DNA from: Elymus sibiricus
Lineage: Eukaryota > Streptophyta > Magnoliopsida > Poales > Poaceae
Assembly: GCA_039707655.1 (NCBI GenBank)
Contig: CM077667.1
Coordinates: 158,142,642-158,206,641 of the forward strand
Direction of reading: 5' to 3'
DNA: 64,000 nt
The notes under the pieces: model-generated
What the model saw: only the letters and a program-made list of their open reading frames with translations
Database searches by the model: none
Told to the model about the DNA's origin: nothing
In this document: positions 35,178 through 44,637 of the stretch, one piece after another
Position numbering within the stretch: position 1 is the stretch's first letter
Layout: each line of letters opens with the position of its first letter
Program-made: the position numbers and the translations under genes

Positions 35178-36480
35178 GTTGTACTCTTAAACAGTCAATC
35201 TTTAGAGACCCTGAAACTTGTCTCTTGACAGTTAATCTCGCAATAAGACCCTGAGCTGGTTAAGGTTAAAATGACGAATCTGTGCCATATGAGAGCCGGC
35301 ACATGAGTGGCAATCATGCCTAAGTCTTTACAAGATAAAGCCTGAGTTTTAAGCAAATTTGTGAGAGCAAATCAAGCCGCCCGCCATACCGGGTTACATC
35401 GTAACCTCTGCAAGCATAATAAAGACACTAAGTAGCCGACATGGCTGGCTATTCTTGAAGAGCCGTCCTATTGATTATAATACCGGGTTATCTAGATCGA
35501 CCGGCTCTTGGATTTCTTCAACCAGTGCTATATAGTATACTACAGCACTCATGGATTTCTCAAGCACATATTTTCCGGGTTGCACCGCAACCACGAGCAG
35601 GGATTTCATTGTTCATAACCGGGTTACAACCACGGTCAAGGAATCATATTACTCTTATACAGTCCCGAGTCGCCGCAGGCAGTCAACCCGGCACTTGGGG
35701 GCTACATTATTCAAATCCGGCTTATATCAAGTACGCAAGTCCCATGTCGCTGCAAGCATGCGCCATAGCACTTGGGGGCTAATGCAAGCCGGTTTTCAAG
35801 ACAGTACATTATCAAACAAGACCCTGTTATTTCAAGGAGGTGACCGGTTTTCTACAATCCTTCTAAAGTCCCGGCCCAGTACATATTACTGACCCAGCAC
35901 TTGGGGGCTACACCGCTCAGATCAAATTCTCTAAAGTCCCAAGTCGCCGCAGGCATGCGACCCGGCACTTGGGGGCTACAGTATTCAGCTGTTCAAAGCA
36001 GACTATAAGGTTCCCATTGAAGACCCGGCCCATCACATACTGAAGAGCCGGCTCTTGGGGGCTACACCAGCTGAAGCTTTATAAGGTATAAGACAGTTAT
36101 AAGTCCCAGGCTGCTGCAAGCAAGACAACCTGATACTTGGGGGCTGCACAGTCAAAGATATTATTGCAAAGCGCCAAGTCATCATGGATAAACTTGGAGC
36201 TTGGGGGCTACAGGTAATAAGGATATATCAAAATTGAAAAGAGTGTTCAAGATGTCAATTCTGGAGACTGGTTATTTGACCCGGTGTCACCAACATTACA
36301 TGACCCGACGTCATCAAAGATTATAACCCGGTGGTGGTAACCCGCCGAGAGTATTGGAGGCCGACTCAATGGCATATGGGTGTTGTATTTCCAGAATATT
36401 ACTTCGGAGGACACTGATAAGCAAGACAATAGAGAAGACGGAGCTTAGCATGAATAAATTCAAGCTAACCTGGGGGCTAA
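35178..36480 (+). other. Non-coding 3' tail of element D with repeated polypurine-tract-like motifs
   Basis: TTGGGGGCTA or close variants occur at 35695, 35772, 35901, 35969, 36055, 36137 and 36201. The last, CTGGGGGCTAA, directly precedes the 3' LTR and is the functional polypurine tract. Further copies are at 32082 and 34191. Flanking words such as ACCCGGCAC and GTCGCCGCAGGCA also recur, so this is a degenerate repeat field. No ORF is supported. Confidence 0.75.
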
Positions 36481-37058
36481 TGTCAGGGATATAACCCCGC
36501 GATATAACCCGGCCAGGATATGACCCGGCCAGGACTTGGCAAGTCACCAATGACCCGTCCACAGGCTTGGCGTCTCATAGTTAAGACCCGTAAGATGGGC
36601 CAGAAGATGGAAGGCTAAGCTACAAGGCGACTTACCAGGCGGGCCAAGACTAAGGCCCAGAGACATGAAGATGGCGGTTCATAAGCCGCCATAAGAGGAC
36701 TTGTTCTGTAAGACTAGGGAGTTGGAGCCAGGATCGGTTACGTTATATGACCCGACCCGGACTCGTGTAAGCCGCCGGACCTCAGCCTATGTATAAAAAG
36801 GCGAGACCTGGCAGCAAGTTAGACAAGTTAAGTAAGACAGAAACCGAGCAGTCGAGAACTAGGGCAAGCAAGTCGCCCCTTGTAATCGAAACAGCAGTCA
36901 ATACAATACAAGCAGGACGTAGGCTTTTACCTCCACCGAGAGGGGCCGAACCTGGGTAAACTCGTGTCCCTTGTCCCGTTTAACCCCTTTGAGTCCACCT
37001 CTTTAGCGATGGCCTCGAACCTAAGCCTTCGGGCATCTGCTGTGACAAAACCACGACA
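36481..37058 (+). repeat. 3' LTR of element D (578 bp)
   Basis: It has the same length and ends as the 5' LTR, with six substitutions seen by eye. It is followed by the duplicate GTATC at 37059-37063. Confidence 0.95.
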
Positions 37059-38026
37059 GTATCTGTCGAAGACAATCTATCACATTCTTCGGCACACCAT
37101 CTGGCCAATCAAAGGGCATAATTCCACTTGCAAGCTTGAAGGGCCTTTGAAGACATTGGTCTACAACATTGTCTATGGCATCAGGTTTAATCTTCAAGAC
37201 TTCTTCCTGCGCAACCTGGCAGCAAATGGCATCAATCTGTTTGAACCGAAGATTTATGCACCATGGATCATGCACTTTATCAAGTAAAAGACAAGCACCA
37301 GGTTTTTGCCTTCTGCTCGCAACCATGGCATTTATCTTCCAGATATCAAAGTCGTTCATGTAGATCTCTATCCATCCAAGAGCAAGAACCCTATCATGGA
37401 AGGCACCAGTGGTACTGCTACAGATGAAGGGCTTCTTATTACCTCTGATCCAACCAGGGTAAGGCTGATTGGCTCCATTCGTCAACCTGAGCCCAATGCT
37501 CCTACAACTGAAGCCACTCCCAACACTCTGCTATGCCAACAAGTGCCCATGAGAGAGCATGCCTTAACTGATCGAGAGCTTCTCGTCTCTCTTATTCAGA
37601 AACAAGATAGGTGTCATGAGTGGACACGAAGACAAATGCATTCCATGGTCCAGGACATCAATCGGACCCGGAATCTCACCACCAAGAATGCATTCGTTGC
37701 TCATGAGACCGGCCACCGTAAATGGAAGACTTTGACAATGCTCGCACCTAAGGATGTTCTTCTAGAGGATGGTTACATGCAACACTTCCATTTCTGTGCT
37801 CCACCACCCCGCACAGAGAAATGGCGTCAGACGCCTTCTCTCAAAGACATTGACTTTTCTTCCGAAGCCCCATCCGTCAATGTGGGCCTTGCCAATGACA
37901 ATGATGAAGATGTCACCTCTCCTGCAGCACAACCTGCACGTCGCGGCACTGCACCAAGCTCATCTACACAACAAACAGGGACCCTACTGCACCATCGTCT
38001 TCGACTCCTGCTGAGGACGAGTAGTG
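37059..38026 (+). pseudogene. E2 additional ORF, segment 3 (C-terminus)
   Basis: It resumes after element D in the same frame. It has FNLQDFFLRNLAANG and YAPWIMHFI, matching E1 blocks around YHDFFMRTLANA and YAPWIMKFI. TAA at 37285-37287 interrupts it. A later block TDRELLVSLIQKQDR parallels TDRELLLSIHQKIDR in E1. A 1-base shift near 37975-37985 is suggested by a Ser/Pro-rich end with TAG at about 38024-38026. The joined host segments amount to about 3.9 kb of former coding sequence. No known catalytic residue is seen. Confidence 0.7.
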
Positions 38027-38522
38027 CCCAATGTCTTCGTCCTTTTTGGTCATTCAATGACAAAGGGGGCGAAGCATTGGCTGAAAGTCTTCAAACGGGT
38101 TACTATATGGGTTGGGTGCTGCTTTATTTTGTTACGTTTACAACTCTCGTTCTTGAACATTTGCTATTTGGGTTGTAAAACTTAAGTCCTTATGGTCGTC
38201 TGCACACTTTATGTTTATCTTACTTTTGGCGCTACTTCACGTTTTATCATATGCGCCCGAAGCCATACTGTAGACGCCCATTTCTCATTATGCATTTCAT
38301 TATCTTCGAAAATTACATAAAATGCATAGTGATTGGATTCCAAGATATAGGGGGAGATCTCCACAAATCAAAACATGCCATGTGCTTTTGCATTCCAAGA
38401 AAAATCTTCATAAGCACATCTTCAGGGGGAGCTCTCTATATCTTGCAATCATAATCTTCAAGTCCTTATCTTCACATATTTTTATCACCGTTGAAAAATT
38501 CAACCAGTTTGTCATCAATCAC
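38027..38522 (+). other. 3' untranslated region of E2
   Basis: This is AT-rich non-coding sequence containing two purine-rich GGGGGAGATC/GGGGGAGCTC motifs before the polypurine tract. No supported gene is present. Confidence 0.5.
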
Positions 38523-38537
38523 CAAAAAGGGGGAGAT
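38523..38537 (+). promoter_or_regulatory. Polypurine tract of E2
   Basis: CAAAAAGGGGGAGAT immediately precedes the TGTAAGTCC start of the 3' LTR. It is the expected plus-strand primer site. Confidence 0.85.
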
Positions 38538-39847
38538 TGTAAGTCCATCTAGTGCCACCCTTATTGGTTTGGAGTATTGAAGACAAACATGGTTGAGGGA
38601 CTAATGTGTTTCTGAGAGTTCACGGGATAACACAGAGAGAAGTCCCTGGAGTTTCGGTTTAACCATCGAAGACGACCCCCAAAAATGTCCGAAGACATTG
38701 ATGACGGCTCAAGCCATTGGTGGTACGCGAAGATAATCGCTTGAAGATAATGAAACGCGAAGACGAAGTCTTTTGGTAGTTTTGTTTCTTCTTTCCCGAG
38801 TCATAGGAACCACCATACTGTTAAGTGGGATCGATGTGATCGAAGTCAGATGCTGACGTGATGCTCAACCCATACCTATGTCTTCGAGTGAAGACAATGA
38901 GAGGAAATCTCTTCGTAATTGGTTAAGTCAGCTTTACTTGTAGCCCAAGTAAAGTTGCCGCGTGTGTTTGAAATCCAACCGTTGTGACATGTGTCGGTTG
39001 GTCATTGACCCAGGGTCATTTTAGTCATATCAGGTCGGGTTGCCCGCTGGCTATAAATAGCCCACCCCCTCCACCATAAGAAGGTGGCTGCTCAAAGAGA
39101 GATACGGTTGTTGTCATTTTAGAGCAACCCACCTCGAAGACATTGAGAGAGAACTATCCTGCGAGGATAAACCTAAACACCTAGAGCTAGCGTGTTTGAG
39201 CATCACCAAAGTCATTCTGTTCTGAGAGAGCTGAAGACTTATTACACTTGAAGACTGTGATCTTCCAGACGGTTAGGCGTCTGGGTCTAGAGAAATCTAA
39301 GAGTCATTGTGGATCGCTGGGTGACCAAGTTTGTACGGGTTTCGGAAGTCTCCCCTGAAGACTTACCTGAGTGATTGGGCGTTGTCTAAGTGACTTCGGC
39401 GCAAGAGGAATAAGGTGAAGACGAGGTCTTCTGAGTTCAATCTTGGCCTCACTAACCAGACGTACAGTTGTCACAGCAACTGGAACTGGTCCAACAAATC
39501 CTTTGTCTTCGTCAAGCAATTGGTTCTATCTCTCACTCCTACAATCTGAATTGCATTGTGAAGCCATTGCTTGTTCATCTTTTCGAAGACAATCACTGAA
39601 GACATTTCTTCTCACAGTTTATGTTCATACTGCCTAAGTTTATCTTTGATACACCTTAGCGTGCATGATGATTTTGCTGTACCTATCTAAATGTCTTTGC
39701 TATATTCTATCCATTGCCTAAATTCCTTGATTGATATCCCTACCTGATCCTATATTGCTTCCGCTTACTTTGAATACATTTACTGTTTCGAAGCTTTTGA
39801 CAAAAATTGCCTATTCACCCCCCTCTAGTCGATAACTAGCACTTTCA
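38538..39847 (+). repeat. 3' LTR of E2 (1310 bp)
   Basis: It runs TGTAAGTCCATCTAGTGCC ... CACCCCCCTCTAGTCG ... GCACTTTCA, matching the E1 LTR at both ends. TATAAATA is at 39052-39059. The expected target duplication is CCAAG at 39848-39852, with its partner off the window. Confidence 0.9.
39052..39059 (+). promoter_or_regulatory. TATA box in E2 3' LTR
   Basis: GGCTATAAATAGCCCACCCC is equivalent to the E1 LTR site. Confidence 0.6.
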
Positions 39848-40287
39848 CCAAGATACTCCAGGCTTCGCTGGAATCCAGCATGCACCACATGTCTGAAGAG
39901 GCGGCTGCTGCGGATGTCGAGATGCATGCCGATGATTCGGCGGCGGAGGCCATGGAGCCCCTTCCGCATGAGCACTCCGAGCGAGAGGTGGAGATGTAGG
40001 AGCCGTCCGAGTGCACTGAGTGCTGGGAGGAGTTGCGCGTGGCTCAAGAGGAGGTCGAGAAGCGCCTGTCTAGCGAGAAATCGGCGGTGGAGTACCAACG
40101 CAAGCTATGGCGGCGCCACTACTACGATTACTACAAAGATGAGGGCGACATCGATGACGAGGGCAACGCCGAGGATGAGCACGTCGCCATGGTCGAAGTC
40201 AGCCTAAGGGACGCAGAGTCCAGCACTGGCGGAATGTCGCCCAGACAATTCGTCGACATCTCATCGAACAACAGCGAGGCATAGGGC
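39848..40287 (+). pseudogene. Unidentified coding-like fragment, C-terminus of a Glu/Asp-rich protein
   Basis: One frame is open from the E2 boundary to TAG at about 40282-40284, except for TAG at 39997-39999. Codons are mostly G- or C-ending (GCG, GAG, GTC, CTG), unlike the neighbouring transposon DNA. The peptide is acidic with a central stretch WEELRVAQEEVEKRLSSEKS (probably helical) and a Tyr-rich YYDYYKDEGD. It ends NNSEA. No family is recognised. It may be the end of a captured or decayed cellular gene, or of an unclassified transposon protein, cut on the left by E2 and on the right by an LTR. Confidence 0.5.
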
Positions 40288-40292
40288 GGCGA

Positions 40293-41874
40293 TGGTACTT
40301 GTGATTTGTGTTGGGTTTTCCGTGAAGAGGAACCGGTTATCACAGCACAATATGGGTAAGTATTTCCCTTAGTTATGAAACCAAGGTTTATCAAACCAAT
40401 AGGAATACCAATCCTCAACCGTCTTCAGCGGCTGCACACAAAAGAACAAACAACTTGCACCCAACGCCGGCAACAGGGTTGTCAATCCCCTTGATCTCGT
40501 TATTTGCAAGCAAGTGAGTTGTGTAGATAATTGTAGATAATTGTAATTTGCAAAATAAAATAAAAAACTAATAAAGAACAACAAGGTAATGATATCATTT
40601 GTAAATATATAAGTGAATAGACCCGGGGGCCGTAGTGTTCCCTAGTGGCATCTCTCATGGCAATAGCATATGGTGGGTAAACAAATTACTGTTGGGCAAT
40701 TGATAGAAAAGCGAATAATTATGCGATGTTCACGCTAATGATCATGTGTATATAGGCATCACATCCATAAGCAAATAGGCCGACTCGTGCCTACACCTAC
40801 TACTATTACTCCACTCATCGACTGCTATCCAGCATGCATCTAGAGTATTAAGTAAAACAGAGTAATGCTTGGAGAACGATGACATGATGTAGACAAAGTA
40901 AACTCAATCAATATGAATAGACCCCATCGTGTTATCGTTAGTAGCAAGAACACAAAGACACATCTTGTCCCCTTCTGTAACTGGGATATAGAAACTCGTC
41001 AGGTTGAACCTACCACAACGCACCACTCCCATCGAAGAAATATCAATCTAGTTGGCCAAACTATCTTAATAGACCGGAGAGAATTACGAAGCTATAATAA
41101 TCATGCACATAAGAATCATATAATATCAGAGGAGACTCAAATATTTATCATGAACAATCTGAACATAAACTCACAATTCATCGGATCCCAACAAACGCAC
41201 CATACAAAGGGATTACATCGAATAGATCAAGGCAAAGATGCGATGAACATTGTATTGAAGATCAAGAGAGAGAGAGAGAGATTGCCATCTAGGTACTACC
41301 TACGGACCGATAGGTTTGTGGTGAACTACTCACACATCAGGGTGAGAGCAGCAAGGTTGATGAAGAGGCCCTCCATGATCGATCCCCCCTTCGACAGGGT
41401 GTCGGAACGGAGCTCTAGATGGCCTCCCGTCGGAACAGAGACTTGCAGCGGCGTAAAAAGTGTTTCAGGAGCGCTTCTGGAGTTTTTAGGGTAGGAGATA
41501 GTTTATAGGCCTCAGAGGGGCCTCGGGAGACGCCCGAGGGGGGCACCACATATCAGGGCGTGCCACCCTGGTGGCGCTCCCAGATATGTGGTGGGCCCCT
41601 CGTGCCTATTCTGGCCACCTCTCGAAGCTTCCAGGTCTTCATATGTTCAAGAAAAAATCATAAAAAAGTTTTGTGGCAATTGGACTTTGTTTGGTACTGT
41701 AAACCTGAAAAGCCAAAAACACGCAGAAAACAGCAACTGGCACTGGGCACTGGGTCAATAGGTTAGTGCTCAAAAATATTATAAATTGGTAAGTAATGAC
41801 CCAAAAAGTATCCTAGAATGGTAACATATCTGCATGAAACAATAAAAAATTATAGATACATTGGAGACGTATCA
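40293..41874 (-). repeat. 3' LTR of a minus-strand TGATACGTC-type Gypsy element (1582 bp)
   Basis: The minus strand starts TGATACGTCTCCAATG at 41874. The other end, at 40293, reads TGGTACTTGTG on the plus strand. The sequence just outside 41874 is GCATCCCCAAGCTTAATTCC, the reverse of the AATTAAGCTTGGGGATGC tract that precedes such LTRs. This makes it a 3' LTR whose internal domain lies to the right. Typical landmarks (GACCCGGGGGCC, GTTCACCCAC-type blocks) occur inverted relative to 48230-48300. An (AG)n run lies at 41269-41281. Confidence 0.8.
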
Positions 41875-43020
41875 GCATCCCCAAGCTTAATTCCTGCTCA
41901 TCCTCGAGTAGGTAAATGAGAAAAACATAATTTTTGATTTGACATGCTACCCATTATGTAATCTTTTGCATGTATGCTCATTGAGAAACAATGAATTAAC
42001 AAACAGCAACATAGTAATATTTATAAGTATAAGAAACAAAATCATTGATTTTTCAAAGTATACGATCCTAAAAGAATGTTTACCCGTACTCATCTTATTA
42101 TATTAGCAAGGCATGACTCCGTCTTCACCACATCAATACGAATGTTAAGCACCATGGTTTCCAAGTCAGGCAATTGGATCGTACTTTTTCAATATGCATC
42201 AACTTTTTATTCTTCATGCAATACATGAGCGTGAACCATTGGACATAGCATATAGGTGAAATAGAATATGATGGTAGATGTCAAAGGGGTAAAAAGTGGA
42301 GAAGATAGTCTTGCATCGACTAGGCGTACCAACAAGCTATGGAGATGCTCATCGATATATGTCAATGCATGGAGTAGGGATTGCCATGCAAATGATGCAC
42401 TAGAGCTATAAGTGTATGAAAGCTCAACTGAATCTAAGTGGGGTGTGCATCAAACTTGCTTGCTCATGAAAACCTCGAGCATTTGAGGAAGCCCGTCATC
42501 GGAATATACAAGCCAAGTTTATATATGAAAAGGTAATTCCCACTAGCATATGGAAGTGACAACATAGGAGACTCTCTATGTGAAGAACATGGTGCCACTT
42601 TGAGGCACAAGTGTGGTAAAGGATAGTAGCAAAGTCCCTTCTCTCTTTTTCTCTCATTTTTTTCCATGGTGGGCTTTTCTTTTTTCCTTTTTGCCTCCCC
42701 CATTAACATTTTTTTATATGGTGGGATCATTTGGCCTCCCCCATTTTTTATTTCCTCACTGGGACAATGCTCTAATAATGATGATCATCAAACTTTTATT
42801 TACTTACAACTCAATATGAAGAACTGATAGGAAGATATGACTCTATATGAATGCCTCTCGTAGTGTACTAGGATGTGCAATGATCTAGCGTGACATGTAT
42901 CAAAAATATGATGAACGGTGGCTTTGCCACAAATACTATGTCAGCTCTATATGATCATGCAAAGCAATATGATGATGAACAAACTAGTCATGTGAAGTGG
43001 CGAGGGAATTTTATGAGAGC
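41875..43020 (-). other. Remnant 3' untranslated internal region of the same element
   Basis: This is AT-rich non-coding DNA resembling (inverted) the 45240-47095 tail of the plus-strand relative. It includes the AAGCTTGGGGATGC tract and the CTACTCGAGGATGAG block. It stops near 43020, where unrelated Tekay-type LTR sequence begins. No gag or pol is left. Confidence 0.6.
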
Positions 43021-43255
43021 CTGGCTTAATAGGAATGATAGACTACTCATATCAACAAGGAATTCCTTCTTTTCCGGGAGCCCATTCGAAAAGAACTCCA
43101 AAGTTAAGCGTGCTTGGCTTGGAGTAATTATAGGATGGATGACCGACCGGGAAGTTGGTCCCGGGTGCGCACAAGTGAGGACAAAGTGCGCAGGAAAGAC
43201 TAGTGTTGGTTTGTGGGGCCAGTCCAGATCCCGCCAGGCGTAAAGGGGTGTTACA
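43021..43255 (+). repeat. 3' end of a Gypsy LTR containing 5S-rRNA-derived sequence
   Basis: Only the last about 235 bp of the LTR remain, ending GGGGTGTTACA at 43255, two bases before a tRNA-Met primer site. The left boundary is approximate. Confidence 0.7.
43094..43165 (+). other. 5S rRNA-like segment inside the LTR end
   Basis: AACTCCAAAGTTAAGCGTGC, TTGG...AGTAATTATAGGATGG and TGACCGACCGGGAAG follow the order of the 3' half of plant 5S rRNA (AACTCCGAAGTTAAGCGTGC, AGTAGTACTAGGATGG, TGACCTCCTGGGAAG). The match covers the internal polymerase III control region (A box, intermediate element, C box). The 5' half of 5S is absent, so it is not a 5S gene. Confidence 0.8.
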
Positions 43256-43257
43256 GT

Positions 43258-43269
43258 TGGTATCAGAGC
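43258..43269 (+). promoter_or_regulatory. Primer-binding site of the 5S-bearing element
   Basis: TGGTATCAGAGC starts two bases after the LTR end and is followed by CGACCCTTGCGG. It shows that the fragment is a 5' LTR plus the first about 58 bp of internal region. Confidence 0.85.
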
Positions 43270-43313
43270 CGACCCTTGCGGTTACACGGGCATGCGCGGG
43301 TTAGGTGCGCGGG

Positions 43314-43743
43314 TGATACGTCCATTTTGCATCATGATTTCCTACTGTTATTTATTATGTTTTGTTGAATAATAATGCTCTAGGGAGTGATTCTAATGCC
43401 TTTTCTCTCATAATATGCAAGGTTTACACAAAGAGGGAGAATACCGGTAGCTGGAATTCTGGACCTGAAAAAGCACATCAAAGATACCTATTCTGCATAA
43501 CTCCAATGAAGCTGAAATTTTACGGAGATTATTTTTGGAATTAATAAAAAATACTGGAGCAAAAAACTACCGGAGGGGGCCACCCTAGTGGGCACAAGAC
43601 ACCAGCGCACGCCAGGCCCCCTGGGCATGCCCTGGTGAGGTGTGCCCTCCTCGGCCCACCTCCGGTGCCCATCTTCTAGTATATAGTCACATTTGACCTA
43701 GAAAAAATAAGAGGAGGACTTTCGGGATGAAGCACCGCCGCCT
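43314..43743 (+). repeat. Fragment of a TGATACGTCC-type LTR (Sabrina-like)
   Basis: It starts TGATACGTCCATTTTGCATC and includes GGTTTACA..AAGAGGGAGAAT and CCGGTGCCCATCTTCT, typical of the 5' third of Triticeae Sabrina-like LTRs as remembered. It is cut at 43743 by the next element. The right part is not found after 48484. Confidence 0.65.
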
Positions 43744-44637
43744 TGATACGTCTCCAATGTATCTATAATTTTTGCTTGTTCCATGCTGTTATATTATCAT
43801 TCTTGGATGTTTTACAATCATTTTATAGCAACTTTATATCATTTTTTGGGACTAACCTATTGACATAGTGCCAAAGTGCCAGTTGTTGTTTTTGCTTGTT
43901 GTTTTACTTCGCAGAAAATCAATACCAAACGGAGTCCAATCGCGATGAAACTTTTTGGAGATTTTTTCTGGACCAGAAGACACCCAGTGGGCCAAAGAAG
44001 TGCCGGGGGAGTGGGCCAAGGAGACCACAACCCACCAGGGCGCACCAGGAGGCCCCGACGCGCCCTGATGGGTTGTGCCCTCCTCGGGGCCCCTCTCCAC
44101 CACCTCTGATGCCTATAAATTCCCAAATATTCCAAAAACCTTAGGGCAGTCGACGAAACACAATTCCAGCTGCCGCAAGTTCCAGAACCTCGAGATCCAA
44201 TCTAAACACCATCACGGAGGGGTTCATCTTCTTCATAGGTGCCTCTCCGATGATGCATGAGTAGTCCACCATAGACCTACAGGTCCGTAGGCAGTAGCTA
44301 GATGGCTTCCTCTCTCTCTTATGATTCTCAATACAATGGTCTCTTGGAGATCTATTTGATGTAAACTTTTGCGATGTGTTTGTTTGGATCCAATGAATTT
44401 TGAGTTCATGATCAGTTTCTATCCATGAATATTATTTGAGTCTTCTTTGATCTCTTATATGCATGATTACTTATAGCCTCGTATTTCTTCTTCGAATCTT
44501 TGGTTTAGTTAGTCCAACTAGATCGATTTTCTTGCCATGGTAAGAGGTGCTTTGTGATGGGTTCGATCTTGCGGTGTTCTTTCCCAGTGATAGAAGGGGC
44601 AGCAAGACACGCATGTATCGTTGCTATTAAGGATAAC
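43744..44637 (+). repeat. Partial 5' LTR of the deleted element
   Basis: It aligns with 47096-47991 (894 versus 896 bp) from TGATACGTCTCCAA to TTGCTATTAAGGATAAC. The TATA box TATAAAT is at 44114-44120, 370 bp into the LTR in both copies. Homology ends abruptly at 44637. Confidence 0.85.

Larger units (their letters stand above)
31052..37058 (+). mobile_element. Non-autonomous Gypsy-type element D (gag only), TSD GTATC
   Basis: Two 578-bp LTRs (31052-31629 and 36481-37058) are flanked by GTATC at 31047-31051 and 37059-37063. By eye they differ at six positions (about 1 percent), so the insertion is young. Between them are a PBS, a broken gag, a 59-bp tandem repeat array and a tail with repeated TTGGGGGCTA. 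No protease, reverse transcriptase or integrase is present, so it must rely on a partner element. PBS sequence and gag style suggest the Tat lineage (as in Huck, RIRE2 or Grande relatives), from memory. Confidence 0.88.
15358..39847 (+). mobile_element. Ty1-copia retrotransposon E2, SIRE/Maximus-type, 3' half with nested insertions
   Basis: Only the 3' part is present: the end of the integrase linker, reverse transcriptase/RNase H, spacer with promoter and intron, additional ORF, polypurine tract and 3' LTR. Gag, protease, most of integrase and the 5' LTR lie beyond the left edge, on the far side of the Tekay LTR and E1. Three further elements interrupt it with clean 5-bp duplications: CCAAT at 15493/20246, GAAGC at 23874/28842 and GTATC at 31047/37059. 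Removing them restores co-linearity with E1. E2 is the oldest layer in this part of the window and is the same lineage as E1. Confidence 0.88.

Noticed and set aside
43094..43165. A 5S rRNA gene
   Set aside because: Only the 3' half is recognisable, with substitutions in the C box, and it is embedded in an LTR end.
43258..43269. tRNA-like sequence TGGTATCAGAGC
   Set aside because: It is only the 12-nt primer-binding site, as at 10607 and 59550. No tRNA cloverleaf is present.
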